Positions 1 to 7,402 of a DNA stretch of 10,645 nucleotides are shown one piece after another. Position 1 is the stretch's first letter. Each line of letters opens with the position of its first letter. The notes below the pieces were generated by a model that saw only the letters and a list, made by a program, of their open reading frames with translations, was not told where the DNA came from and made no database searches. The stretch covers positions 1-10,645 of the forward strand of contig JAJRSP010000169.1 of assembly GCA_024278775.1 (NCBI GenBank), written 5' to 3'. A program made the translations under genes and the position numbers. Source of the DNA: Planctomycetota bacterium (lineage in GTDB: Bacteria > Planctomycetota > Phycisphaerae > UBA1845).

Positions 1-157
1 AAAACGATGGTGTGCAAAGCCGTTGGTGTTGTATCCGATCCGCATAGCGCGGCATCATACACCACACAACACGAAAGACGAGCCGAGCGGAACCGCAAGC
101 GCGCGGAGGGTGCCCGCCCCAGCGACAAGCCGCCAAAAGTGTCTTGCACCCTGTGGG
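1..157. other. left edge, no supported gene
   Basis: I see no convincing coding region here. Reading frames on both strands are open only because the DNA is GC-rich. Their translations are rich in Arg, Pro and Ala and show no motif, signal peptide or ribosome binding site. The stretch lies downstream of the minus-strand zinc-ribbon gene and has no clear terminator hairpin followed by a T-run. Confidence 0.4.
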
Positions 158-382
158 CTACACCGTCCGACGGATGCGTTGGAGCAGCGTCCGCACACGC
201 GTGCGCCGGGTGGCCCGTGCGGTCGGAGAGAACGTTGCCTGATCGTCGAGGGTCGCCTCGTGAGGCAATTCCGGTACAAATCGGCGACCACATTGTCGGC
301 ATCGACGCGCATGGCAACGCCCGCTCCCTCCGACTACTACCGGAAACGTACAGGACGGGCAGTGCGTGTATAACGGACCCAT
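158..382 (-). CDS. small zinc-ribbon protein (MJ0042-like)
   Basis: Predicted 74-residue protein. Near the N-terminus it has CPSC (Cys8, Cys11) and, 17 residues later, CRQCGRRF (Cys28, Cys31). This CxxC...CxxCGxxF spacing is that of the short zinc-ribbon domains (MJ0042/zinc_ribbon type) often found at the start of bacterial proteins, planctomycete ones included. Cys23 and His24 lie between the two pairs. After the ribbon comes a short acidic stretch, then a strongly basic tail (residues about 52-74, many Arg) that could contact nucleic acid or membrane. The ATG is supported by GGGGG ending 4 nt upstream on the minus strand (387-391). It lies 173 nt downstream of a metzincin lipoprotein gene in the same direction, so co-transcription is possible. 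The function is unknown. The open frames opposite it have no motif, and that plus the Shine-Dalgarno is why I accept this one. Confidence 0.65.
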   Translation of the reverse strand: MGPLYTHCPSCTFPVVVGGSGRCHARRCRQCGRRFVPELPHEATLDDQATFSPTARATRRTRVRTLLQRIRRTV

Positions 383-555
383 GAATCCCCCATTTCATTC
401 AGACCAGCCCCCGCCGATCTTCCTTGCCTTCAGACTCCCACCGCCCGCCATTCGTGTGAACGACGCTCGATCGGACCCCCCATCTGAAAGACGACCCCCA
501 TTCGGTCAGCAGACGCCGTCACACGTCTGATTTCGTCAGAACACCGCAGCATGCG
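383..555. other. intergenic region between zinc-ribbon and lipoprotein genes
   Basis: This is the spacer between two minus-strand genes. On the minus strand it is unusually G-rich, with several runs of three to six G, the last being the Shine-Dalgarno of the zinc-ribbon gene. Its right end carries two overlapping inverted repeats, listed separately. I found no clear -35/-10 pair for the zinc-ribbon gene, so transcription may come from upstream. Confidence 0.4.
510..540 (-). terminator. two overlapping inverted repeats after lipoprotein gene
   Basis: TCTGA-TTTCG-TCAGA (526-540) and CAGACG-8 nt-CGTCTG (510-529) are both perfect inverted repeats. They share bases 526-529, so the RNA can form only one at a time. 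They begin 15 nt after the stop codon of the minus-strand lipoprotein gene. No T-run follows on the minus strand, so a standard intrinsic terminator is not supported. They could act as a 3'-end stabiliser, a Rho-assisted end or an attenuator before the zinc-ribbon gene. Confidence 0.25.
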
Positions 556-1722
556 CTACCCCGGACCGACGATCTCCAACAACAGCGCGGCCGCGTCTTG
601 CGAGCCGAGGTCCACCACATCACCGGCAAGCGGCGCTCGTTTGAAATCCTGATCGGCCACGAACGCATCGGCCGGCGAGGCGTCATCCATGAGCGCGGTA
701 TCATCCGACACATGGAACAACCCGAGCAAGTGTCCGGCTTCATGCGATACGATGTTCCCAATCGCCAGCCCCATCTCATTCACCGTCGGAGTGAACGAAA
801 ACACGAAAGCCGGATCGAATGATTCTGAATAGATGATCGCGTCGTCACATCGATCAAAGTTATAGACGTCCACATCCTCTGCCAACCCGAACACCCTGTC
901 GTCGAAACCACCGATGAACACCGTTGAGGTGGCTGCGGCCGGTGGCGTCACGCCGTCATCGCTGGAAACGACGATCACGTTAAGACCGGAGAAATTCTCC
1001 TTTACCGTATCCACGATGGCCTGTTTCATCAGATCGGTCTGCCCGTCGTAGACGTGGGAAATAGCCGCCGCATCGAACACGGCAAGCTGCTTTTGCCCCA
1101 ACACCGGAGAATCTACCCGCGCCCCTGAAAAGTCCAGAAACAACGTCTGCTGAACCGGAGGTGGAACGCCCATATTCGGCACCACCTCCAGATCAACCGT
1201 GTAGCTTCCGGCCTGCGTCCCTGGGCTGGCGAAGGCAGAAGCCGCGACGACCACGTAATACGCACTGCTGGCGTGCCGCGTGGTCCAGAGCGCAAACGAA
1301 TCGAGCGAACGGGAGGAACCACCACGGTCATCATTCGTGAAAAGCAGGTTCTCGTCGGCATCGAAAAAAGAGACGGCGACATCCAACGAGGAATTGGTGG
1401 TGGACGCATCCGCAGTCAACATGGTGCCCGCGTCCAAACGACCAATCAGAAACACATCCTTGTCCCCGACTTGCGAAATCACCCCGCGAAGTCGAGCCGA
1501 ACCGGCCTCATCCAACGTCACCGGAATGGCCCGTGCAAAGGTGTCGTTGAAATTGGCTGTTTCATCAACAATAGGGCCTCCGCCTCCCATTCCCGGCATG
1601 TTCGTGGGGCAACCGGAAAGGGCCAACACCAACACCACGCCGACGACACGCATCCCGTCGCGCAGTGCGTGCCGCGGACTTTTCCTCGCGTCCTGCGTAG
1701 TAGTAGCGAATCCGTTTCGCAT
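556..1722 (-). CDS. metzincin-type zinc metalloprotease lipoprotein with PPC domain (downstream paralog)
   Basis: Predicted 388-residue exported lipoprotein. The basic N-terminus is followed by a hydrophobic stretch ending in the lipobox LSGC, with Cys38 as the lipidated residue. A Gly/Met/Pro-rich linker leads to a PPC-like beta domain (about 58-182) with GDKDVFLIG, LDVAVSFFDADENLLFTNDD and a GSYTVDLEV ending. The protease domain (about 190-360) contains HEAGHLLGLFH at 327-337. This is the extended metzincin zinc site HExxHxxGxxH, with Glu328 as catalytic base. The ALMD Met-turn follows, with Met345. Residue +2 after Cys38 is Pro, not Asp, so outer-membrane or surface location is likely. I chose the ATG at 1722 because GAGAG lies 4 nt upstream and it gives a normal signal peptide. 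An in-frame ATG at 1788 would add 22 hydrophilic residues. It is a paralog of the gene just upstream (3153-1828). The substrate is unknown. Confidence 0.85.
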   Translation of the reverse strand: MRNGFATTTQDARKSPRHALRDGMRVVGVVLVLALSGCPTNMPGMGGGGPIVDETANFNDTFARAIPVTLDEAGSARLRGVISQVGDKDVFLIGRLDAGTMLTADASTTNSSLDVAVSFFDADENLLFTNDDRGGSSRSLDSFALWTTRHASSAYYVVVAASAFASPGTQAGSYTVDLEVVPNMGVPPPVQQTLFLDFSGARVDSPVLGQKQLAVFDAAAISHVYDGQTDLMKQAIVDTVKENFSGLNVIVVSSDDGVTPPAAATSTVFIGGFDDRVFGLAEDVDVYNFDRCDDAIIYSESFDPAFVFSFTPTVNEMGLAIGNIVSHEAGHLLGLFHVSDDTALMDDASPADAFVADQDFKRAPLAGDVVDLGSQDAAALLLEIVGPG

Positions 1723-1801
1723 GGTTCTCTCGACTTTATTAACCTGGTTTCGTGATGCGCCGCCGCTCACACACACGGTACTTCCCATTCATGTCGAGGG
1801 T

Positions 1802-1807
1802 GTTATA
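1802..1807 (-). promoter_or_regulatory. possible -10 element (TATAAC) for the downstream lipoprotein gene
   Basis: On the minus strand TATAAC lies just past the stop codon of the upstream paralog and 79 nt before the chosen start of the next gene. No recognisable -35 hexamer sits at 16-19 nt. A second -10-like hexamer, CATAAT, is 8 nt further upstream. This would give the downstream lipoprotein gene its own promoter and a leader of about 70 nt. The evidence is only the hexamer. Confidence 0.25.
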
Positions 1808-1827
1808 CGATTATGGGGAAGAAAGGG

Positions 1828-3153
1828 CTACCGCACCGATGGCACGACGGTCGCACACCCGCCCGTAGGGCACGGTTCCACCGGACGATGCGCCAGTCCG
1901 CAGAGACTAAAGTGGTGAGTCTCTCTCGCGGCCTCACCGGCCGGCACGACCGGCAATCGCGCCCGCATCTGAAGGAATTGCCGCTCCTTCTGAAACGCCA
2001 ATGCCTCATCACCACCCACGGCCTCCAGCAGATAGACCACGGCGTCTTGAAAACCAAGAGGAAACACAAGTTCGTACAGGGGTGATTGGGAGAACGACTG
2101 ATCCTGTAAGAGCTCCCGTAGACTGGCGGTTACATCCATGATGCCACCCGGATCCTCGGTGTGGACAAGCCCGAGCAAGTGCCCGATCTCATGGCTGGCG
2201 ACATTGGCCATGGCCTGAGCGAGTTCATCGGGCGTGGGGTTGATGTTGACAAACGCGCGGAACGTATCGGTGAAAACAATGGCCTCCTGCTGCGGATCGC
2301 TGTTGAATTCATCCACGCCCTCGGCCACGCCAAGCAGCGCCGCGTCATACGTTCCGAAAAAGAGCCGCGACATACCCGGTTCGAAGGTGGCCCCCTCACT
2401 CGTGGAGAGGATCCTCACGTCGAACGGTGCAAAATCCGCCCGAACCTGAACAACCACATCGGCTACGATGCGACCGGTCATTCCATCGAACGCGGATGAA
2501 ATATCGCCCGTATCGAGCGGTGGCACATCGATGGACGGACGGCTGCCGATACGCACACTCTGGGCTCCGTCAAACACCAGGAGCACCGTGTTTGGATTCG
2601 GAGCCGTCAGGGTAACGCTCTCCTTGGTGGCAAGCAGCGTGTACGTACCGCTGTCGTTGTAGGTGGGCGTGGCCGACACCGCCACATAGCAGTTGTCGGA
2701 GGCATGCTGGATGGTCACCTGAATAAAGGGCTCCCGAACGCCGAGGTACACGTTGCGGTGATCGTTGACCAGGATCGCGGAACCAGTGTCATCGAACAAC
2801 GCGATTACACCGTCGAGCGTTTCGCTCGTGGTCATTTCCACGAAAATCTGATCGCCGGGCACCACGGGACCCAGATCGAACACATCCACGTCGCCGCTGG
2901 ATTCAATGGAACCCTGAACCACGACGGGGTCTGCGGACACATTCACCCGTTCGGCCTGCTCGAATTGGTTGTTCAGGCCCGATTCCACCTGCGTGTCGAG
3001 GCCGGTCAGGTCGATGGTCGACAGACTCAGCGTGGATCGCTGTCCATCGTTTCTCGACAAGAAACCGCCGCTACCACACCCGGTAAGAAAACAGGTACCC
3101 ATAAAGGCGACACGCCGGGTTAACGGCGTTCGCAGCGCGTTTCGGAATGGCAC
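1828..3153 (-). CDS. metzincin-type zinc metalloprotease lipoprotein with PPC domain and extra C-terminal tail (upstream paralog)
   Basis: Predicted 441-residue exported lipoprotein starting at GTG. AGGGGG ends 8 nt upstream, and no later start leaves a usable signal peptide. The signal peptide has a basic n-region with RR at 13-14, a short hydrophobic core and the lipobox LTGC (Cys26). A PPC-like domain (about 64-175) contains SSGDVDVFDL, IALFDDTGSAILVNDH and SGTYTLL. The protease domain (about 190-360) carries HEIGHLLGLVH at 321-331 with Glu322 as catalytic base, then the GIMD Met-turn (Met339). Domain order and spacing match the downstream paralog up to LGFQDAVVYLLEAVGG. From residue 382 it continues 60 residues that the paralog lacks, with Cys418, Cys428, Cys433 and His413, His414, His422. 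Residue +2 after Cys26 is Gly, which suggests outer-membrane sorting. A role in extracellular protein breakdown or processing is inferred; no substrate can be named. Confidence 0.85.
   Translation of the reverse strand: MPFRNALRTPLTRRVAFMGTCFLTGCGSGGFLSRNDGQRSTLSLSTIDLTGLDTQVESGLNNQFEQAERVNVSADPVVVQGSIESSGDVDVFDLGPVVPGDQIFVEMTTSETLDGVIALFDDTGSAILVNDHRNVYLGVREPFIQVTIQHASDNCYVAVSATPTYNDSGTYTLLATKESVTLTAPNPNTVLLVFDGAQSVRIGSRPSIDVPPLDTGDISSAFDGMTGRIVADVVVQVRADFAPFDVRILSTSEGATFEPGMSRLFFGTYDAALLGVAEGVDEFNSDPQQEAIVFTDTFRAFVNINPTPDELAQAMANVASHEIGHLLGLVHTEDPGGIMDVTASLRELLQDQSFSQSPLYELVFPLGFQDAVVYLLEAVGGDEALAFQKERQFLQMRARLPVVPAGEAARETHHFSLCGLAHRPVEPCPTGGCATVVPSVR
1882..1924 (-). other. two adjacent hairpins inside the 3' tail of the upstream lipoprotein gene
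   Basis: AGAGACT-9 nt-AGTCTCT (1902-1924) and CGGAC-9 nt-GTCCG (1882-1900) are perfect inverted repeats separated by a single base. On the minus-strand transcript they lie about 50-95 nt before the stop codon, within the tail that the paralog lacks. Two stems with equal 9-nt loops side by side are uncommon by chance, but each stem is short. They could affect mRNA decay or transcription between the two protease genes. Confidence 0.3.
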
Positions 3154-3388
3154 AGCTCTATCCCCCTCGCTCAGACCGGAAAGGAGCGCAACCCGGTCCC
3201 CCGCCGGACACGCTGCTTCCGAAAATCAAGGCGGCCGCGGGAACACGGTCGACGCCGCGCCGCCGTAGCGTGCGACGGCGACGACCGCCCCCCACAACCT
3301 GCTGTGCTTCTTTCCCCTCCAACACGAAAGTACAATACGCCAGAGCATCCGGCCGACCTTCTGGCCATGGATCTTTTTGTCAGTTTCC

Positions 3389-3406
3389 CGTCCGTGCTTT
3401 CGGACG
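3389..3406. other. inverted repeat upstream of addA
   Basis: CGTCCG-TGCTTT-CGGACG is a perfect 6-bp stem with a 6-nt loop, located 58 nt before the helicase start. No T-run follows on either strand, so it is not a typical terminator. It could be an operator, or a 5'-leader hairpin if transcription begins at the TACAAT near 3331. Chance is a real alternative in GC-rich DNA. Confidence 0.25.
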
Positions 3407-3447
3407 TGCTCTGTTTCGGTCGGCGTGCAGGAGTCGGTAACGACCGC

Positions 3448-3453
3448 TATAAT
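3448..3453 (+). promoter_or_regulatory. candidate -10 element (TATAAT) of addA
   Basis: A perfect TATAAT lies 10 nt before the ATG at 3464. With normal spacing transcription would begin near 3460-3461, leaving only about 3-4 nt of leader. That fits the absence of any Shine-Dalgarno before this ATG. The -35 position (about 3425-3430) has no TTGACA-like sequence and there is no extended TGn, so the call rests on one hexamer and its position. Confidence 0.4.
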
Positions 3454-3463
3454 CAGCCCCGCC

Positions 3464-6400
3464 ATGCCGCCCATTCCTTTCACACCACAACAACGCCGCG
3501 CAATCGAAACCGCAGGCCGCAGCCTGATCGTGACCGCCGCGGCCGGGTCCGGTAAGACCGCTGTGCTCGCCGAGAGATGTGCCTATCTCGTGTGTGATGC
3601 GCCGGCACCATTCCGTTGTGACGTGGACGCGCTGCTCGTGCTCACTTTTACAAAAGCCGCCGCCGCAGAAATGCGCTCGCGCATCGTCAGCGCCATCCGG
3701 TCCCGCGCTCACAACCACCCGAACACGACACGGCTTCGCGAACAGGTGGCGCTCGCGGACGCGGCCCAGATATCCACCATCCATGCGTTTTGCCTCTGGA
3801 TGGTACAAAGGTGGTTCAATGAGGCCGGGGTGGACCCGGCCGCCATCCCCCTGGACGAGCAGGAATCGCGACTCCTCCGATGTGAAGTCCTCGACGGGGT
3901 GTTCGAGGCGCTCTATCAACAGCAGCCGAAATCCGACCCACCCCTCGGACAGGCCCGTATCTCAGCCACACCCACCGGACAAACCGGCGAACCAGGTCAC
4001 ACCGAAGCCCCCGATCTCGGGCAGGCGTTTCTGCGTCTCGTAGAGGTGTACGGACTCGGCCACGATCGTGAGATCGGCAAGTTCGTCAGGGCGCTCTTCG
4101 AGTTCACGACCTCGCTTCCCGATCCCGACCAGTGGCTCGACGCAGCGGCGTCCGCCCCCCGCAGCCAAGCAGATGCCATTATCCTGGATGTGCTGAGCAC
4201 ACTGCCGGATGAGCTTCGGCGACAGATCAATCACTGCGACGACGTCATATCAGAGATGACGTGTACGCACGGTGCCTCGATCATGGCCCGGCAGAAGATA
4301 TCCGACTACACCGATAGCCTTCGCAACTGGCTCTCAACCTTGACACCGGCCGCGACAGGTGACACGACCGCCCCAAGCCCGACCACACAGCTCGAAACAT
4401 ACGCCTCCGTATGTCAGGAAATCGACGCTTTTGAGTTTTCCAAAAAGCTTGGCTCAAGGTTATCGAAAGACACCGATGCAAGCATCCGGGAAGAGGTCGA
4501 GAAGGCTCGCGCAACCCTTAAGACCGTCAAGGACACGCTGTACACGAAACGACTGCACGAGCGGTACGCATTGTTCACCCTGGAAGAGTGGCGCGAGGGC
4601 TTGCGTTGCGTCGCTCCGTTCACCGCCACGATCATCGAGTTGGTCCGGCGGTTCCGAGAGGCGTACGCGGAAAGAAAACGAAAGCTCAACGTGCTCGATT
4701 TCTCTGATCTGGAACGCTTCGCCTACCGGCTGCTTCGCTCTGAAACGGACGCAACGCAACCCTCGGCCATCGCTCGAGAATTGCACAAGCGATTCGCACA
4801 CGTACTGGTGGACGAGTTCCAGGACGTCAACCCCCTGCAACAGGAAATCCTTCGCCTGGTGTCGCACGAATCGACCGAGAACCGCGTGGGGAACCTCTTC
4901 GTAGTGGGTGACGTCAAGCAGAGTGTCTACCGGTTTCGCCTCGCCAAGCCGGATTTTTTCGTCGAACGACTGCACCGGTTTCGACAACCGGACACCGCCG
5001 GCGAAGCGATCGCCTTGCAACAAAACTTTCGCAGCCGGGCGCACCTGCTTGATGCCGTCAACATGGTTTTTCGTTCGCTCATGCCGCGCGGCACGGGGGG
5101 GATCGAGTATGACGATGAGGCCGAACTCCACCCGGGTCGCACCGAACCGGCGACGCCACCAACACCAATCGAACTTCACCTGCTGGAACGAGACTGGAGG
5201 GACCAGGCCCATTCGGAAGACGACGACGAACGGAACGACGACACGACGCAGCCCGAATCAACACCCTACGAAGAACCACCGGCATCGCTCTCGGACGATC
5301 CGAGGGAGTGGTCGGCCATCGAGCGAGAAGGGCGGCTCATCGGGCGGCGTATCCAAGAATGGATGCAGACTCCGCAGGGCCTCGTCGACGAGGAACCACT
5401 GCGGTACGGTGACATCGCCGTGTTGATCCGGGCGGCCAAGACCAACGCAGAACGCATCGCGGCCATGCTATCGAAGATGGGCATCCCCGCCCACGCGGAC
5501 ACCGGCGGCTCGCTGTTTGCAGCCGTCGAAGTGCGTGACGTCTTGTCGGCACTCGAACTCCTCGACAACGCCCGGCAAGACATCCCGCTCGCGGCCGTGA
5601 TGCGCAGTGGCGTGTTGGGGATTCGTTTTTCAGAGAATGACCTGCTGACGATTCGCCTGATTGACAAGAATGACGATTTCCACCACGTGGTGCGCCGATA
5701 CGTCGGCGAAGGTGAACATACCGAGTTGCGAGAGCGGCTCTCCGTCTTTTTCCAACGTCTCGATCTCATGCGGCATGAATCACGCCGCCGACCACCGGCC
5801 GACATACTCTGGAAAATCTACGGAGAATTGGGGCACCTGGCTTACGCCTCCGGTATGATCCACGGCGCGAAGCGCCGCGCGAATCTTCTCAAGCTCCACG
5901 AGTTGGCCCGCCAATTCGGATCGTTCCGCAGACAAGGACTGCACCGCTTCTTGCGATTCATCGACGCGATGGACGAGGCGGACGACCAACTGCCTCTCGC
6001 GTCATCTCTTGGCGAATCCGAAGATGTCGTTCGCATCATGAGTGTTCATAAATCCAAAGGGCTGGAGTTCCCCGTGGTATTCTTGGCCGGACTGGGTAAC
6101 AAGTTCCACCTGGGCGATCGTACCGGGCGGATGATCCATCAACCCCATGCTAAGATCGGACTGCACGTTATCGACACCGACCGGATGATCGAATACCCGT
6201 CGGCCTCTCACATCCGCGTCATCAACGAGGATGAGCGTGAGTCTCTCGCTGAGGAACTGCGCATCTTGTATGTGGCCATGACACGCGCGCGCGACCGGCT
6301 CGTGTTGGTCGGCTCTTGCCGCCATGCAGAAGAAGCCGTCGACCGGCTCGATCGCCTGCGCGGAAAGGAAGTCTCCTCTTTCGTACGCTCCACGGCCAAG

Positions 6401-7363
6401 ACACCGCTGGATTGGCTCCTGCCCGCCATCGGAGCCGCACGACCCAACACCACACGAAGCGTCCACGTGGACGACACCGCCGCGCCCCCAGGGTGGTTCC
6501 GCGTACATGCCCACACCCCGGAGATGATGTCCGCATGGCGGTGCCCCACGGTCCATGCAGACGCGGATTTGCAAAAGGTCCGTCGGGCCGTCGTCTCTCT
6601 ACAGCGGCTCCCGGAGACGGAACCCACCAACGTGGACGACGCCGCGGCGGCGGCCGTCCGTGCGTGTCTGGACTATGTGTACCCGCACCTGGCCACGACC
6701 TCCGTCCACGCCACGTTCGCAGCGAGTCAACACAAAACCGACCACGATTTCACCGGCGCGCCGCAGCCACCGGTTCTCGCGGATCAGCCACCCGCGTTTG
6801 AATGGCCACCGTCAAAATATGAGCGGGCGGCCTCGGCCTCACCGACTGAGCGCGGCACCGTCACGCACCGCGTGCTGCAACACCTGGATTATACCGCCGC
6901 GAAAGATGAACACGGCCTGGCACGGGAGCTACAACGTCTGGTCGATACCGGCATTTTGAGAGCGCAAGAACGCGACGTGCTGGATACGGATGCATTGGCG
7001 TGGTTCGTGGAAACGCCGCTGGCGGACGCGATCCGTGCGGCGGGCTCCGCCTATCAACGTGAGTTCTCATACGTCACGGCCGAGCCGCCGGAATACTTCG
7101 ACCCGAGCCTCCAGGCACCCGAAGGTGATTTTGTACTGGTACGCGGCGTGGTTGACGCTATCCTACCGGTCGCAGACGGTGTGGAAGTGATCGATTTCAA
7201 GACCGATGCGATCACGAAGGACGATGTGGCCGCTCGGGTTGAGCGTTACCGTTCGCAGGTGATGCTGTACGATCGGGCCGTATCACGGATCTGGCACCAG
7301 CCGGTCACGGCGAGGCGGCTCGTGTTTTTGACGCCGCACGTGATCGCGGAAGTGACGGGATGA
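3464..7363 (+). CDS. addA: AddA-type (RecB-family) UvrD-like helicase/nuclease
   Basis: Predicted 1299-residue ATP-dependent DNA helicase-nuclease for end processing in double-strand break repair, close in length to known AddA proteins (about 1200-1300). Superfamily 1A motifs appear in order. They are FTPQQ (Q motif, Gln10), AAAGSGKT (Walker A, 25-32, Lys31), LTFTKAAAAEM (Ia, 60-70), IHAF (106-109), DEFQD (Walker B, 450-454), VVGDVKQSVYRFR (III, from 480), QQNFRSR (IV, 519-525), HKSKGLEF (V, 862-869) and YVAMTRAR (VI, 936-943). An acidic, low-complexity stretch lies between IV and V. The C-terminal RecB-type nuclease domain looks active, with His1135 in GTVTH, Asp1231 in GVVDA, Asp1244 and Lys1246 in IDFKTD, and YRSQVMLY at 1262-1269. 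The ATG at 3464 is chosen because the Q motif then begins at residue 6, as usual in the family. A TTG at 3377 is less likely. The partner addB is not in the window. Confidence 0.93.
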   Translation: MPPIPFTPQQRRAIETAGRSLIVTAAAGSGKTAVLAERCAYLVCDAPAPFRCDVDALLVLTFTKAAAAEMRSRIVSAIRSRAHNHPNTTRLREQVALADAAQISTIHAFCLWMVQRWFNEAGVDPAAIPLDEQESRLLRCEVLDGVFEALYQQQPKSDPPLGQARISATPTGQTGEPGHTEAPDLGQAFLRLVEVYGLGHDREIGKFVRALFEFTTSLPDPDQWLDAAASAPRSQADAIILDVLSTLPDELRRQINHCDDVISEMTCTHGASIMARQKISDYTDSLRNWLSTLTPAATGDTTAPSPTTQLETYASVCQEIDAFEFSKKLGSRLSKDTDASIREEVEKARATLKTVKDTLYTKRLHERYALFTLEEWREGLRCVAPFTATIIELVRRFREAYAERKRKLNVLDFSDLERFAYRLLRSETDATQPSAIARELHKRFAHVLVDEFQDVNPLQQEILRLVSHESTENRVGNLFVVGDVKQSVYRFRLAKPDFFVERLHRFRQPDTAGEAIALQQNFRSRAHLLDAVNMVFRSLMPRGTGGIEYDDEAELHPGRTEPATPPTPIELHLLERDWRDQAHSEDDDERNDDTTQPESTPYEEPPASLSDDPREWSAIEREGRLIGRRIQEWMQTPQGLVDEEPLRYGDIAVLIRAAKTNAERIAAMLSKMGIPAHADTGGSLFAAVEVRDVLSALELLDNARQDIPLAAVMRSGVLGIRFSENDLLTIRLIDKNDDFHHVVRRYVGEGEHTELRERLSVFFQRLDLMRHESRRRPPADILWKIYGELGHLAYASGMIHGAKRRANLLKLHELARQFGSFRRQGLHRFLRFIDAMDEADDQLPLASSLGESEDVVRIMSVHKSKGLEFPVVFLAGLGNKFHLGDRTGRMIHQPHAKIGLHVIDTDRMIEYPSASHIRVINEDERESLAEELRILYVAMTRARDRLVLVGSCRHAEEAVDRLDRLRGKEVSSFVRSTAKTPLDWLLPAIGAARPNTTRSVHVDDTAAPPGWFRVHAHTPEMMSAWRCPTVHADADLQKVRRAVVSLQRLPETEPTNVDDAAAAAVRACLDYVYPHLATTSVHATFAASQHKTDHDFTGAPQPPVLADQPPAFEWPPSKYERAASASPTERGTVTHRVLQHLDYTAAKDEHGLARELQRLVDTGILRAQERDVLDTDALAWFVETPLADAIRAAGSAYQREFSYVTAEPPEYFDPSLQAPEGDFVLVRGVVDAILPVADGVEVIDFKTDAITKDDVAARVERYRSQVMLYDRAVSRIWHQPVTARRLVFLTPHVIAEVTG

Positions 7364-7402
7364 TGGTCGGGGTACCGCTTCGGCATCACGGCAGTAGAGT
7401 TG

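Larger units (their letters stand above)
3154..3463. other. divergent intergenic region between lipoprotein and addA
   Basis: These 310 bp separate a minus-strand and a plus-strand gene, so promoters for both should lie here. On the plus strand there is a TACAAT at 3331-3336 and a TATAAT at 3448-3453. Neither has a good -35 hexamer. An inverted repeat CGTCCG-TGCTTT-CGGACG occupies 3389-3406. On the minus side the only clear signal is the AGGGGG Shine-Dalgarno at 3162-3167. A TTG at 3377 would extend the helicase by 29 residues, but that extension has no family resemblance. I see no small gene that I would accept. Confidence 0.5.

Noticed and set aside
383..510. G-quadruplex cluster on the minus strand
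   Set aside because: Runs of three to six G occur, but most loops are longer than the usual limit of about 7 nt and the spacing is irregular; one run is simply the Shine-Dalgarno.
1739..1792. 17-residue leader peptide (MNGKYRVCERRRITKPG) upstream of the second lipoprotein gene
   Set aside because: No Shine-Dalgarno, no repeated regulatory codons and no attenuator hairpin; short frames like this are expected by chance.
1280..1918. 212-residue plus-strand frame opposite the second lipoprotein gene
   Set aside because: Antisense to a protein with lipobox, PPC and zinc site; it has no recognisable motif and no ribosome binding site.
3097..3117. Twin-arginine (Tat) signal in the upstream lipoprotein (TRRVAFM)
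   Set aside because: RR is present but the following residues do not match the S/T-RR-x-F-L-K pattern well; the lipobox alone explains export.
3226..3483. 85-residue minus-strand frame overlapping the addA start, with a hydrophobic N-terminus
   Set aside because: It overlaps the addA 5' end and fills the spacer with Arg/Gly-rich sequence lacking any motif. The hydrophobic start comes from the complement of the TATAAT region. The lipoprotein gene with a good GTG start already uses this direction.
3367..3555. Plus-strand ATG frame of about 62 residues overlapping the addA start in another frame, possible upstream regulatory ORF
   Set aside because: No ribosome binding site, and its second half is only the out-of-frame translation of the Walker A region of addA.
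4460..5212. 250-residue minus-strand frame inside addA
   Set aside because: Antisense shadow of a gene with complete conserved motifs; no domain or start signal of its own.
7395..7400. TAGAGT as a -10 box for putA
   Set aside because: It ends only 2 nt before the ATG, so transcription would begin inside the coding region and lose the start codon.
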